A DNA stretch of 64,000 nucleotides from Granulicella sibirica (GTDB lineage Bacteria > Acidobacteriota > Terriglobia > Terriglobales > Acidobacteriaceae). The translations under genes were made by a program, and so were the position numbers. The DNA lies in NCBI RefSeq assembly GCF_004115155.1, contig NZ_RDSM01000001.1, forward strand, positions 496,001 to 560,000, written 5' to 3'. The notes beneath the pieces were generated by a model that worked only from the letters and a program-made list of their open reading frames with translations, did no database searches and had not been told where the DNA came from. The stretch's first letter is position 1. Each line of letters begins with the position of its first letter. Shown one piece after another: positions 50,001-56,117 of this stretch.

Positions 50001-50266
50001 GTATTCGGCGAAAGAGGACAGTCAGTCGCGGTAACATTGAAGTTCGCGGAAGGCCCAATTCCCGAGATCGTCAGCCCCGTCCCCTGCTGGTTCGTCACGT
50101 TCAACGTCACTGCCGGAGATACCGTGTTCACCGGCGTCGATGGAAAGGTGACGCTACCCGGACTCAACGAAACTTGTGCAAAGGCGACGCCGGAGAACAA
50201 CCAGCAGAACGACGCAAAGATCAGCTTGACCAGTTTCCCGGCGGAAAGTGCACTACGGCTCGACAT
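43367..50266 (-). CDS. giant secreted repeat protein, N-terminal part
   Basis: The start is ATG at 50266 with GGAGG seven bases upstream. A signal peptide (LVKLIFASFCWLFSGVAFAQ) implies Sec export. Ten ASH/Hydin-like immunoglobulin repeats follow (choice-of-anchor-D type; each with LSPxxLxFGxVxVxTxSxxxxVTLTNxQ and a Cys pair). After about residue 1090 come IPT/TIG-like repeats. True homology ends near 43502; the last 45 or so codons (from VVSRSPARQL to the stop at 43367) are out of frame. Restoring one base gives a continuous protein of about 5,837 residues. Cys pairs in the ASH units could form disulfides outside the cell. Confidence 0.85.
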   Translation of the reverse strand: MSSRSALSAGKLVKLIFASFCWLFSGVAFAQVSLSPGSVTFPSTPVNTVSPAVTLNVTNQQGTGLTISGIGPSANFNVTATDCPLSPNTLAAHLSCSVSLVFSPVESGAATGTLTISSDASSSPATVRLNGTGTTGGATTVSPGAINFGSLLVGQTSSSKLVTFTNNQPQTVTLGSVQASGDFAVSITTCGASVASGASCTISVSFMPTTPGARAGALTVMDSADLSPLVVNLAGTGLPPVSVSATALAFRPTVIGTYSAPQLVTVTNNQASLLTIGAISSTSGIFIADPSACGPMPINLATGKSCKVSVSFAPASVGTQTGTLSIADSASASPITLALSGAGVNPAMLSPAAFGFGNVVIGATSITRTVTLTNYQAVPLQIGSISVSPGVYSLDSTTSCATHGSLAAGASCTIALKVLPASVGEQPGTLTVNDDAANTPQAVTLSANGILPLTLSPSRLGFGAVAVNTASAPKLITLRNNQTSVASIESILFGGPFSLDPGTTTCSTGPGATLNAGATCVFGIVFKPTASAPTTGQATVVANNSPLATSLSGTGVAATVLSPSGAGFGAVVVNTSSAAKSLKLINYQVTPLNISGLAVSGPYAIVPAGTTCVAGTPVAPASSCVVNLIFTPTVVGAIPAGHLTITDDAVTSPQTATLTGSGIPPASLSTTALNFGTVVVNVPKIASVTLKNNQAIPLTIASISGFAGGYTLDAGSTCPAAPNTLPSGASCTIAVSLNATTAGANPGTITIQDDAPGAGSLTFSLRATSVMPVELQPSALNFRAQFLGTTSAPLLETVYNQQSVPLHIASATISGPNGGDFAVTSNCPVAPSAVPETARCTLGVTFTPRETGTRTATLTIVDDAMGSPRTVALSGPGSAPVLMSPASITNFAAPVGTTSPYRTVTVRNANPSVPLTITGMQFNGDFVQTGTTCPMAPATLAGSASCFVTVSFLPSVGGVRDGQLQIYDDAYTSPQVVNLSGTGSLPLTVSGASLNYTAQKIGTTSAPKTILLTNHESQAEIFTMAASGDFSTASNCPAGGIAAKSSCAISVAFTPASTGVRSGTLTITGTAAGGLPLSVGLLGSGTTQDPPASVAEVSPGAGVPGQTVAVTITGNGYTSFGPGSIVTFDAPSSTIPSGIIATTTDATANTIHAVLKIAPDAIPGARRIRVVTGTQTALLAAAFIIADTANSHTILTVNPNSGAQGQTLNVDLISDGTHFVQGVTYANFGDGITVNSLTWKSTTEEIANLTISNTTPIGPRTITLVTGGEVATSRSGAFTVMANHAALISISPNTAPQGGNQVITLQASGTHFVQGATTASFGDGINVGDVQVGANTGTVNIAISPGATPGLRDVQVATGGELATLPNAFTVTGATPYLASVSPSSGQQGQNLNVEIKGVFTNFNASALLADFGGDITVNSYQLISTTDVVLGLTISQNASVGGRTARLTSGPAGNATIYPFTFTVTASSAAIASVSPGSVAQGAQVTLSVTGSNTHWVQGTTTAAFYPDPFDPIQINEVTIVNGTQAMLRITVPSDNPVGSHQFYMATGGEVVSASVSVYAQTPSLTVSPANGQPGSTVSVSFTGQFTHFNTATLPVVSGQGVRLVNLNFTSRYSATAKLIIDPSATPGARTITFTTGGEIVSTSFNVSSAGLLGIAPYHAAQNTTLDVEITGVNTHFTQAVTAVLFDPFITVNTVIVHSITDLTAQITVSPNAMPGYHVAYVNTGAEQLLIGFSVDAPASETLVGVTPPSGAQGATEDIMITGSLTDFVDGETEAIVGAGVTVSDFKVTSPTTATATIAISPSAPVGQNTVILITGDDVVSGAGFSVTPGGAEIVKVQPAVQDLTGVPSGPPVVAQLQTVRLNFIGVGTHWLQGETMAAFGQGIVIDALTINSPTTATVQVTVLSGAQLGFTSLTMTTDGESVTLDQAIDIEAGFPSLLSTTPLSGEQGATINLQLLGRFTHWVQGVTTAAFNQDIQVNSFTVLDSESAIANITISPLAYIDAICTPSGHTITVTTGGEQVSLPGSFCVTQGAAQINAVSPASGVQGSTASVTITGSATHFSPGETTASFGAGINVSNVMVNSATSATVSIAVTTAAPTGYHTVTLSTLGESASQQFAFQVGAGVATLNEALPDHAQQGMQNVTVQLVGQYSHFNSASMVTFGEGITVNSVSYLDATDLTVNLSIDPLSYTGTRTVTVTTPGVPCALLTPGAGSVCAPGASTGSEIVSAGVFSVATGPATITKVAPAGGNQGQQVVSRSPARQLTGHRTLRSSAFRAMAPTSRSMRSSSTARRARRST
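43496..43507 (-). other. frameshift point in the giant gene
   Basis: Read on the minus strand the sequence is CAGCAGGTCGTG. The upstream frame reads Gln-Gln-Val-Val and then nonsense; the downstream frame needs Gly-Arg-Val-Gln. One extra G after CAGCAG restores the repeat exactly. There is no X-XXY-YYZ slippery heptamer here, so a mutation or an assembly error is likelier than programmed frameshifting. Confidence 0.75.
47000..50180 (-). repeat. 10 tandem ASH/Hydin-like immunoglobulin repeats
   Basis: Ten units of about 106 residues form the N-terminal tier of the giant protein. Each has the strand NFGxVxVGTTSxPxxVTLxNxQ, a 'Cxx...GxSCxIxVxFxPxxxG' core and a closing LSGTG. They are well diverged from one another. 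Confidence 0.8.
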
Positions 50267-50304
50267 CTCAACTCCTCCACGAGCGCATCACTGCCGCCGG
50301 GCGG

Positions 50305-50432
50305 GGAGACATCTACCGGCTGCTTCGGATGTTGCTACCTGGCCCGTTCGCGCCCAATCTCCGCGCAGTGGTCAAATTCGGGAAACCGATACAGCGGGGC
50401 CAGGTTCTGGAAAGCCAACAACCTTGCAGCAC
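50305..50432. ncRNA. candidate structured RNA upstream of the giant gene
   Basis: Nested complementary segments fold into one long hairpin on either strand: GCTGC 50319-50323 with GCAGC 50426-50430; GGATGTTG 50327-50334 with CAACAACC 50416-50423 (7 of 8 pairs); and CCTGGCCC 50338-50345 with GGGCCAGG 50397-50404 (8 of 8). A small TCGG-GAAA-CCGA hairpin (50378-50389) lies inside; it is a GNRA tetraloop if read on the plus strand. It is either the roughly 200-base leader of the giant gene (minus) or a small RNA ending at the hairpin 50440-50467 (plus). No known riboswitch motif is recognised. Confidence 0.5.
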
Positions 50433-50439
50433 AGGTGAC

Positions 50440-50467
50440 GAAAGCTCCATTCGCAAAAGGAGCTTTC
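50440..50467 (+). terminator. terminator-like hairpin after the structured RNA
   Basis: GAAAGCTCC (50440-50448) and GGAGCTTTC (50459-50467) form a perfect 9-bp stem with a 10-base loop and are followed on the plus strand by TTTGAT. The A-rich left and T-rich right flanks suit rho-independent termination in the plus direction. Confidence 0.5.
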
Positions 50468-50479
50468 TTTGATACAACC

Positions 50480-50508
50480 GAATTATTCCTAAACGCAAAG
50501 GAAGTCAA
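50480..50508 (-). promoter_or_regulatory. possible promoter of the giant gene
   Basis: On the minus strand TTGACT (50508-50503) and TAATTC (50485-50480) are spaced by 17 bases. A start just downstream would give a leader of about 200 bases containing the whole structured segment. The -10 hexamer is weak. Confidence 0.35.
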
Positions 50509-50612
50509 CGATGATCTGCGTTCGCATCGAGGAATTGTTCAAAGCGGACGAATTGGACGAAATCGAAACGAGGCGAAGGACTTGCTAGAACGGCGTCCTC
50601 TAGCCGCTTGTC

Positions 50613-50990
50613 GACCCTTTTATACAGACAGGTCCCAATCGCATTCTGCGACCTGATTCCGGTGCAGACGCAAAGGACGGCAGGGGCTGTTCTTTAAAAC
50701 ACCGCTGCACTGCGTCAACCGTACGCCGGGTATCACGGCACATGTTCGAAGAGGCCCTTACCAGAATGAATGAGCGGGCGACCGCAGCTGCGATGCGGCT
50801 GCGAAGATCTGTCGTCGAACGTCCCTTCTCAACCATCAAATACCGCATCTTCGGTCATCCACGTCTCCTCATGCGCGGACGGGCAGGCGCTCACATCGAG
50901 CTCAGCCTCGCAGTCATGGCCTACAACCTCGAACGGATGGCAAATGTCCTCGGAAACGCCAGGCTGACGCAGGCGCTCCAGATAAAGTGA
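50613..50990 (+). pseudogene. IS1182-like transposase, C-terminal fragment
   Basis: One frame through 50990 reads GRGCSLKHRCTASTVRRVSR, then RRSVVERPFSTIKYRIFGHP and ELSLAVMAYNLERMANVLG. This is the C-terminal end of a DDE transposase of the IS1182/IS5-like group, including the final Glu region (VVERPFSTIK). The catalytic Asp residues and both inverted repeats are missing. It lies between the giant gene's leader and a tetR gene. Confidence 0.75.
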
Positions 50991-51105
50991 TCGAAGCTGA
51001 GCTCTGTCCGCTCTAAGCGGCGCGAAGACCAGGTGTTGGGGCGTTGAACCTGTCGAGTTCGTAATAGACTCGTTCCTCCTCCTGCACCTTTCCCCTTCTT
51101 CTCCG

Positions 51106-51684
51106 TCAATTAGGGTTGATGGCCGAGAGAACCATGAGCTCGAACTCTTCCGCAGCACGAGTTGAACGCTCAACCTTAGCTCGCAGAGCAGAGCCCTGAA
51201 ATAGATTGACGATGAAGCGAGCCATTGTGCCGGGAGAGAGACTGGTATCGAGGGTACCGTCTTGCTGCCCCTCGACAATTGCACGTTCGAAGGAATCGCT
51301 CCACACATCAAAAATCTTTACCAGTTGCAGGCGCAAGGCCTCGCTCTGGTGAGCAAGCTCGAGCGCCATATTTCCGACGAAGCAGCCTTCGTAATTTCCG
51401 GCGGCCTTCGATGTCGCGATCGCGAGCAGAGCGATCAACTTCTCTTTCCCGGTGGTATCGGTCCGATTAATAACTGCTTCGCACTCCACAATCCACTGAT
51501 GAAAATAGGCGCTCAGAGCCTCGCCTGCAAACTCTTCTTTAGAACGAAAGTGGTTGAAGAAGGAACCCTTGGGCACTCCTGCAGCCTCGACGATGCTATC
51601 GACCGACGACACCGCGTAACCGCGCTTGTGAAGCTGTCGAACACCAGCCTGCAAAATGTCTGCTCGCTTCGAAAGACGTGCCAA
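51106..51684 (-). CDS. TetR family regulator of the quinone oxidoreductase
   Basis: A 192-residue TetR-type repressor of the LmrA/YxaF-like subgroup. The helix-turn-helix is KRADILQAGVRQLHKRGYAV, then SVDSIVEAAGVPKGSFFNHF (about residues 6-48). The ligand domain contains NYEGCFVGNMALELAHQSE, in which the Cys and its surroundings recall sensors of electrophiles or quinones. It is divergent from the quinone oxidoreductase gene, with the palindrome TGACCGGTCA between them. Confidence 0.87.
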   Translation of the reverse strand: MARLSKRADILQAGVRQLHKRGYAVSSVDSIVEAAGVPKGSFFNHFRSKEEFAGEALSAYFHQWIVECEAVINRTDTTGKEKLIALLAIATSKAAGNYEGCFVGNMALELAHQSEALRLQLVKIFDVWSDSFERAIVEGQQDGTLDTSLSPGTMARFIVNLFQGSALRAKVERSTRAAEEFELMVLSAINPN

Positions 51685-51717
51685 GAAAGAATCCTCTCGT
51701 TGCAGGATACATCAAAC

Positions 51718-51727
51718 TGACCGGTCA
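51718..51727. promoter_or_regulatory. TetR operator candidate TGACCGGTCA
   Basis: A perfect 10-bp palindrome midway between the divergent tetR (start 51684) and oxidoreductase (start 51758) genes, within AACTGACCGGTCAACT. Operators of the same core are known for TetR regulators of oxidoreductases. Confidence 0.65.
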
Positions 51728-51757
51728 ACTTAGCAACCAGGAAAGGACGGAAAACGA

Positions 51758-52726
51758 GTGAAAGCAGCTGTCTATTACGAAAATGGGGGACCTGAGGTCT
51801 TCCGCGTCGAGGATGTTCCGCTTCCGACCTGTGCGCCAGATGGCGTACTCATCAAGGTATCTTCCATTTCCATTGAAGGCGGGGATCAGATCAGTCGCGA
51901 GACTGTACCACCCGTAAATACACCCCACATCGTGGGTTATCAGTGTGCAGGAGAAATTCTGGAAGTCGGTTCTGAGGTTCGAGATCGGCTGGTCGGGCAA
52001 CGAGTCGTTTGCATCGTGAGTTGGGGCTCTCACGCTGAGTATGTCGCGGCACCCGCCGCGATGACATGGCCGCTTCCCCCAAGTCTCAATATAGACATTG
52101 CTTCCGCCGTTCCCGTGGCTTTCGCGACGGCCAACGAGTGCTTGTTTACTGTGGGCAACTTACAAAAAGGACAATCGGTACTCATCCATGGCGGCTCGGG
52201 CGCGCTAGGCCTTGCAGCAATTCAGATGGCAGTCCATGCCGGCGCGTCCGTTTTCACCACTTCCTCGGACGATGCAAAGTTAGAAAGGCTGAAATCTTAT
52301 GGGCCGGTTGTCACCATCAACAATGTTCGCGAGAACTTCGTGGAAGCGATCCGGGCTCAGACCGGAGGTGTGGGTATCGACCTGGTAGTTGACAGCATCG
52401 CGGGCAAGACTCTCCCACTCAGTGTCGCTACCTTGAAATTCGGAGGCCGGGCAATCTTCGTTGGCGTGTCAGGACGCGATCTTGAGGGATTCGATCCCTT
52501 TGCGCTGTGGCCGAACTGCACCAGCCTTCACGGGGTCTACATGCCCCGAGCCTTTGAAGCGGACTACGTACGCAATCACGCGGTGGTCGCCGACTGCTTG
52601 GACAAAGTTGCACGAGGAGAACTAAAAGTTGATATCGATCGCGTTTTTTCGCTTTCAGATGTCGTCCCCGCATACGAATATCTTCAGAGTCGTAAGGGCT
52701 TCGGCCGAGTTCTTCTGCGGCCCTAA
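51758..52726 (+). CDS. zinc-independent quinone oxidoreductase (MDR superfamily)
   Basis: A 322-residue NADPH:quinone oxidoreductase-like enzyme. It starts with GTG at 51758 after AGGAAAGGA. The GroES-like N-terminal domain (KAAVYYENGGPEVFRVEDVP, then VGYQCAGEILEVGSEV) lacks the Cys/His zinc ligands of true alcohol dehydrogenases. The Rossmann domain has VLIHGGSGALGLAAIQMA (about residues 145-162). The role is reduction of quinones or enones, probably as detoxification. It is under a divergent TetR. Confidence 0.88.
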   Translation: MKAAVYYENGGPEVFRVEDVPLPTCAPDGVLIKVSSISIEGGDQISRETVPPVNTPHIVGYQCAGEILEVGSEVRDRLVGQRVVCIVSWGSHAEYVAAPAAMTWPLPPSLNIDIASAVPVAFATANECLFTVGNLQKGQSVLIHGGSGALGLAAIQMAVHAGASVFTTSSDDAKLERLKSYGPVVTINNVRENFVEAIRAQTGGVGIDLVVDSIAGKTLPLSVATLKFGGRAIFVGVSGRDLEGFDPFALWPNCTSLHGVYMPRAFEADYVRNHAVVADCLDKVARGELKVDIDRVFSLSDVVPAYEYLQSRKGFGRVLLRP

Positions 52727-52763
52727 ACGGCCGCGCCATAGAGCATCTCTAAGAACTGCGATT

Positions 52764-52808
52764 GCGGAGCCTCACGGGAACTACCAAGCGGTGCTCGTGA
52801 GGCTCCGC
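52764..52808. terminator. strong bidirectional terminator hairpin
   Basis: GCGGAGCCTCACG (52764-52776) and CGTGAGGCTCCGC (52796-52808) are perfect 13-bp arms with a 19-base loop, located between the convergent oxidoreductase and NmrA-like genes. Confidence 0.72.
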
Positions 52809-52812
52809 GATC

Positions 52813-53694
52813 TCAAGCAGTCAACGCTGCGCGATTCCTCTCGATAAACTCGCGGAACGTTGTTGGTTTCTCTCCGCCAATCTTTTCCACTAGATCATTG
52901 GTGCCAGCGAATACGCCGTTATGGTGATCGATTGAAATCTCTCGAAGATGCTGCCAAAAGAAGTCATCGTCAAATTTCCGGCCCTTGCCTTGAAGCATTG
53001 CTCTGAGTGCGGTCGGTTCAGTACGTTCGTATCTCACGGCCTTCCCTAAGATCTGCGCCACCATCTCCGTCATCTCGGGGAAAGACATCTCCTCCGCTCC
53101 ATAGAGGGGATACACCTGTCCGCTGTGGGCCTCAGGAGCTACGAGGATGTTCGCGATAACACGCGCCTGATCTCCAGTGGTGATGGGAGCGTGAACTCCA
53201 GTGCCCATAGGCAGCGGCAAAAGCCCCGCTTTGATGAAACCGGCAAAATACAGGATCCATTCCGCGAACAATGTCGGCCGAAGATGAGTGACAGGAACCC
53301 CTGAACGACCAAAGAGTCGTTCAGCGATCCAATGGTTTTGAGCTGCATGGCTCTTCGCGACTCGGCGCGCCGAAGCCTGGGACATGTTTACGATCGCTTG
53401 GAGTTTCGCTTCCTGCGCCGCCTGTGCGAAGTAGGCGGTGGCTTCGAGGATACCCGGAGCAATCGGGTAGATAAAGTACGCGCTGTGAATACCCTCCACA
53501 GCCGCGCGAACCGAATCGAAATCGAGTAAATCGCCTACACAAATCTCGACACCTTGCCGTTTAAGGTTCTTCGACCGCTCATCTTCTTTATGCACCAGAG
53601 CCCTTACGGATTTTCCGCGTTCTGCCAGCAGTTTGATCGTTGCTGATCCAGTTGCACCCGTCGCTCCAGTGACCAAAATCGTTTTGTCGCTCAT
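52813..53694 (-). CDS. NmrA-like NAD(P)-binding protein (atypical SDR)
   Basis: A 293-residue atypical short-chain dehydrogenase of the NmrA/HSCARG type. The N-terminal cofactor motif is TILVTGATGATGSATIKLLA (residues 5-24); ALVHKEDERSKNLKRQGVEI then DLLDFDSV follow. The classical Tyr-x3-Lys is not evident (ARRVAKSHAAQNHWIAERLF region), so it may act as a redox sensor or as a reductase. ATG at 53694 is preceded by AAGGAGAG. It is divergent from a broken TetR gene. Confidence 0.85.
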   Translation of the reverse strand: MSDKTILVTGATGATGSATIKLLAERGKSVRALVHKEDERSKNLKRQGVEICVGDLLDFDSVRAAVEGIHSAYFIYPIAPGILEATAYFAQAAQEAKLQAIVNMSQASARRVAKSHAAQNHWIAERLFGRSGVPVTHLRPTLFAEWILYFAGFIKAGLLPLPMGTGVHAPITTGDQARVIANILVAPEAHSGQVYPLYGAEEMSFPEMTEMVAQILGKAVRYERTEPTALRAMLQGKGRKFDDDFFWQHLREISIDHHNGVFAGTNDLVEKIGGEKPTTFREFIERNRAALTA

Positions 53695-53746
53695 TTCTCT
53701 CCTTGTGGACTGAAGCTCGAGTTCGATGCTTCACGCCTACAATGAT

Positions 53747-53768
53747 TTAGATACCTAACGACATCTAA
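53747..53768. promoter_or_regulatory. inverted repeat between NmrA-like gene and broken tetR
   Basis: TTAGAT (53747-53752) and ATCTAA (53763-53768) are perfect 6-bp arms separated by 10 bases, about 55 bases upstream of the NmrA-like gene. ATCTAA also recurs near 53960 on the tetR side. The remaining 300-base intergenic region shows no gene. Confidence 0.45.
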
Positions 53769-53997
53769 GCGATGCGAGATCGTGTGAAGTGATTTGGACT
53801 TCCTGGGGCGGTTGCGATTTCAGACATCCCTCAAAGAAAAGTCTGGGTTCGCTTTGTTGGTAGTGCTGATGGGGTGATCCTCGCACACAGGCGAATCGCA
53901 CATGCTCAGACGAGTTGCCGATGATCGCGAGGCTTGGAATTGATAAGATTCCGTCTAGCATCTAAAAATTGTTGATTCGTCCGATAGAGAGGAATAG

Positions 53998-54575
53998 ATG
54001 ATGCGAAAGTCCCGTCACGAGACCGAGGCGACGCGCAAACGCATCGTCCAAACGGCCTCAGAAGCTTTTCGAAAAGACGGCATTGCCGAGACAGGGTTGA
54101 AAGACCTCATGTTGGGCGCAGGGCTAAACACCAAAGGCGGGTTCTATAAACACTTTGAGTCGAAAGACCAATTAGTAGCGGAAGCCATACGTTTTAGCTT
54201 TGGACAAGTAACGAACCGGATGCAGGCTTCCACTGCCGGCCCAACCCCGGAAAAGCTCTAGCGGCGCTGGTGAAAGGCTATCTCGCCCCAAGGCATCGCG
54301 ATCGAATCTCCGACGCGTGCCCTCTTTCGGCTTTGGGGACCGAACTCCGCCGTTCTGATGATTCAACCAGCGAGGTGACCCGCGAGGGCTTAAAGAGCTA
54401 TGTCGCTCTGATCGCTCAACGGATCGACGGCGTGCCGGCCGAGCTTGCAATGAAGAGAGCAACAGCTATCCTCTCGGCGATGGTAGGTGCCCTTGTTTTG
54501 TCCCGCATCGCCAATAATGCAACTTGGTCAAATGCCATCTTGAAGGACACGTCTGATTTCATACTGCAGGAATAA
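53998..54575 (+). pseudogene. TetR family regulator, frameshifted in an A-run
   Basis: The N-terminus has an intact helix-turn-helix (TEATRKRIVQTASEAFRKDG, then LKDLMLGAGLNTKGGFYKHF). The first frame ends at TAG 54259-54261. The next frame continues with TetR C-terminal sequence (ALAALVKGYLAPRHR, CPLSALGTELRR, later TAILSAMVGALVLSRIANN). One missing A in the AAAA at 54251-54254 accounts for it. It is the same subgroup as the regulator at 28564-29199 and would control the divergent NmrA-like gene. Transcriptional slippage could restore some product. Confidence 0.75.
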
Positions 54576-54615
54576 GCCAAACTGCGCCGTCGGCGGCAGG
54601 TAGTCACTTCGATCT

Positions 54616-55053
54616 TCACCACACTTTATCCAATTCCGTCGCTTCCGTGGGCCGGGCGGCAGTGCTGATGATGATCCAGCCATTGCCTGCTCGTCTAAGT
54701 TCGAACGATACCGCAGCGCGATCGACTTCCGCTCCATCACTCCCGCGACGCGACATGATCGTCTCCACTCGACTGGCATTTTCGTTATAGGTGGTGATCG
54801 TCTTGTCGAGCGCTTCCGTGTGCGTGTAGCCGATCTTTTTCAGTACTTCTTGCATTTCATTCAAGACTGCGACGACTTCCTGTGGGGTATTCAGCCACTT
54901 CGCATGTTTAGGGCTTGAGGTGTGGAGAGGAATCCCCCAATAGAGAAGAATCCTCTCCGGATTCATCTTGCCCGCACCAATGGCGATAAACGCATTGAAA
55001 TACTCCGTGAACCATTGATCAATTTCGTCGCGAATTGAGGTGAGTGTAGTCAT
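54616..55053 (-). CDS. NTF2/SnoaL-like small protein (DUF6841 type)
   Basis: A 145-residue soluble protein with an NTF2-like alpha+beta cone: an N-terminal helix pair (SIRDEIDQWFTEYFNAFIAI) followed by strands RILLYWGIPLHTSS, NENASRVETIMSRRG, AAVSFELRRAGNGWIIIST. There are no catalytic marks that allow a function to be named. It is the last gene of a three-gene operon, 17 bases after the luciferase-like oxidoreductase. It could bind that enzyme's substrate. Confidence 0.65.
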   Translation of the reverse strand: MTTLTSIRDEIDQWFTEYFNAFIAIGAGKMNPERILLYWGIPLHTSSPKHAKWLNTPQEVVAVLNEMQEVLKKIGYTHTEALDKTITTYNENASRVETIMSRRGSDGAEVDRAAVSFELRRAGNGWIIISTAARPTEATELDKVW

Positions 55054-55070
55054 TGTTATGCGCTCTCTTA

Positions 55071-56117
55071 TTAAGCCGTTAGCTGGGCAAGTGTTTCGGA
55101 GGGGTTCTCTGGATTGAGCAGACCAGCAAGAAGCTCATAGGAATGGCGACGGGCAGCCCAATCAGTGGTCATGTCCTGTACCACGAATTCATCGATCTGA
55201 AAATCTTGTTCTATCCAATGCAACTGCTCCGCTACCTGCTCAAAGGTGCCTGTGACGTAGCGCGGAGGGACATAGCTTCTACGCTTGTATCTTTCGATAA
55301 CGGGGACGCCACCTAACAGGGCTATTGCTTCTTCAGGAGATGGTTCGAGAAACTGCAACTTGCCCTGGCCGAGATAGTTATATGCCACCTGCACGGGACC
55401 GATCTGTCGACGTGCCTCAAACTCGGTATCGCTACAGACCACATGGAGTCCAAGACGAACTTCCGGCGATTGGACACCCGCCGATCCGGTAGCTGGTTTG
55501 AAATGCTCTCTATAGGCGTCCACGCATTCTCGGGTTGAGAATTGATTAAAGAAGCTAGCAAAGACATAGCGTAGCCCCCGCGAACCGGACGCTCGCGCAC
55601 TCCAAGAGCTAGTGCCAGTAACGTGGAGCTGCGGACGGCTCTTGATGCTGTGAATGGGAATAGCTCCCAGAATGGAGTCCGCCTCAAAAGAGTTCTGGAG
55701 CCAATTTACGAGTTCATTCAACTGAACATCCGAATCAGGATGGAACGGTTTCGAGCGGTCCTGCTGTAAAGCGAGATCGATGATCGGCCCCGCAGTAGCG
55801 CGACCAATCCCGAGATCAATGCGGCCGGGATACAGCTCGTTTAGGGTGCAGAACACTTCTGCAATCCGATAAGCACTGTAGTGATTGAGCAGCACCGCAC
55901 CAGACCCGATACGGATTCTCTTCGTACGAGCCGCCGCGGCCGTAATTAGCACCTCAGGCGACCTACCGACCAAAGATTTTGCGTGGTGCTCTGCGAACCA
56001 GATTCTTTGATAACCGAGATTCTCCGCCAGCACCGCGAGATCCAAGCTATGCTGTAACGCTTGAGATGGTGTCTCTCCTGGCTGCACGACTGAAAGATCC
56101 ACGATTGAAAGTTTCAC
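55071..56117 (-). CDS. LLM class flavin-dependent oxidoreductase
   Basis: A 348-residue luciferase-like monooxygenase (MsnO8 type). The TIM-barrel starts LSIVDLSVVQPGETPSQAL, with NLGYQRIWFAEHH (about residues 33-45), IRIGSGAVLLNHYSAYRIAE, LYPGRIDLGIGRATAGP and VTGTSSWSA. These enzymes use reduced flavin and oxygen to oxidise small organic molecules. The ATG overlaps the upstream DUF2911 gene's stop (ATGA). It needs a separate flavin reductase, and none is adjacent. Confidence 0.87.
   Translation of the reverse strand: MKLSIVDLSVVQPGETPSQALQHSLDLAVLAENLGYQRIWFAEHHAKSLVGRSPEVLITAAAARTKRIRIGSGAVLLNHYSAYRIAEVFCTLNELYPGRIDLGIGRATAGPIIDLALQQDRSKPFHPDSDVQLNELVNWLQNSFEADSILGAIPIHSIKSRPQLHVTGTSSWSARASGSRGLRYVFASFFNQFSTRECVDAYREHFKPATGSAGVQSPEVRLGLHVVCSDTEFEARRQIGPVQVAYNYLGQGKLQFLEPSPEEAIALLGGVPVIERYKRRSYVPPRYVTGTFEQVAEQLHWIEQDFQIDEFVVQDMTTDWAARRHSYELLAGLLNPENPSETLAQLTA

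Noticed and set aside
50305..50432. 4.5S/SRP RNA (ffs)
   Set aside because: Only fragments of the domain IV string are similar (CCAGGTTCTGGAAAGCC on plus, CCGAAGCAGCC on minus), and the fold does not present an apical GGAA hairpin.
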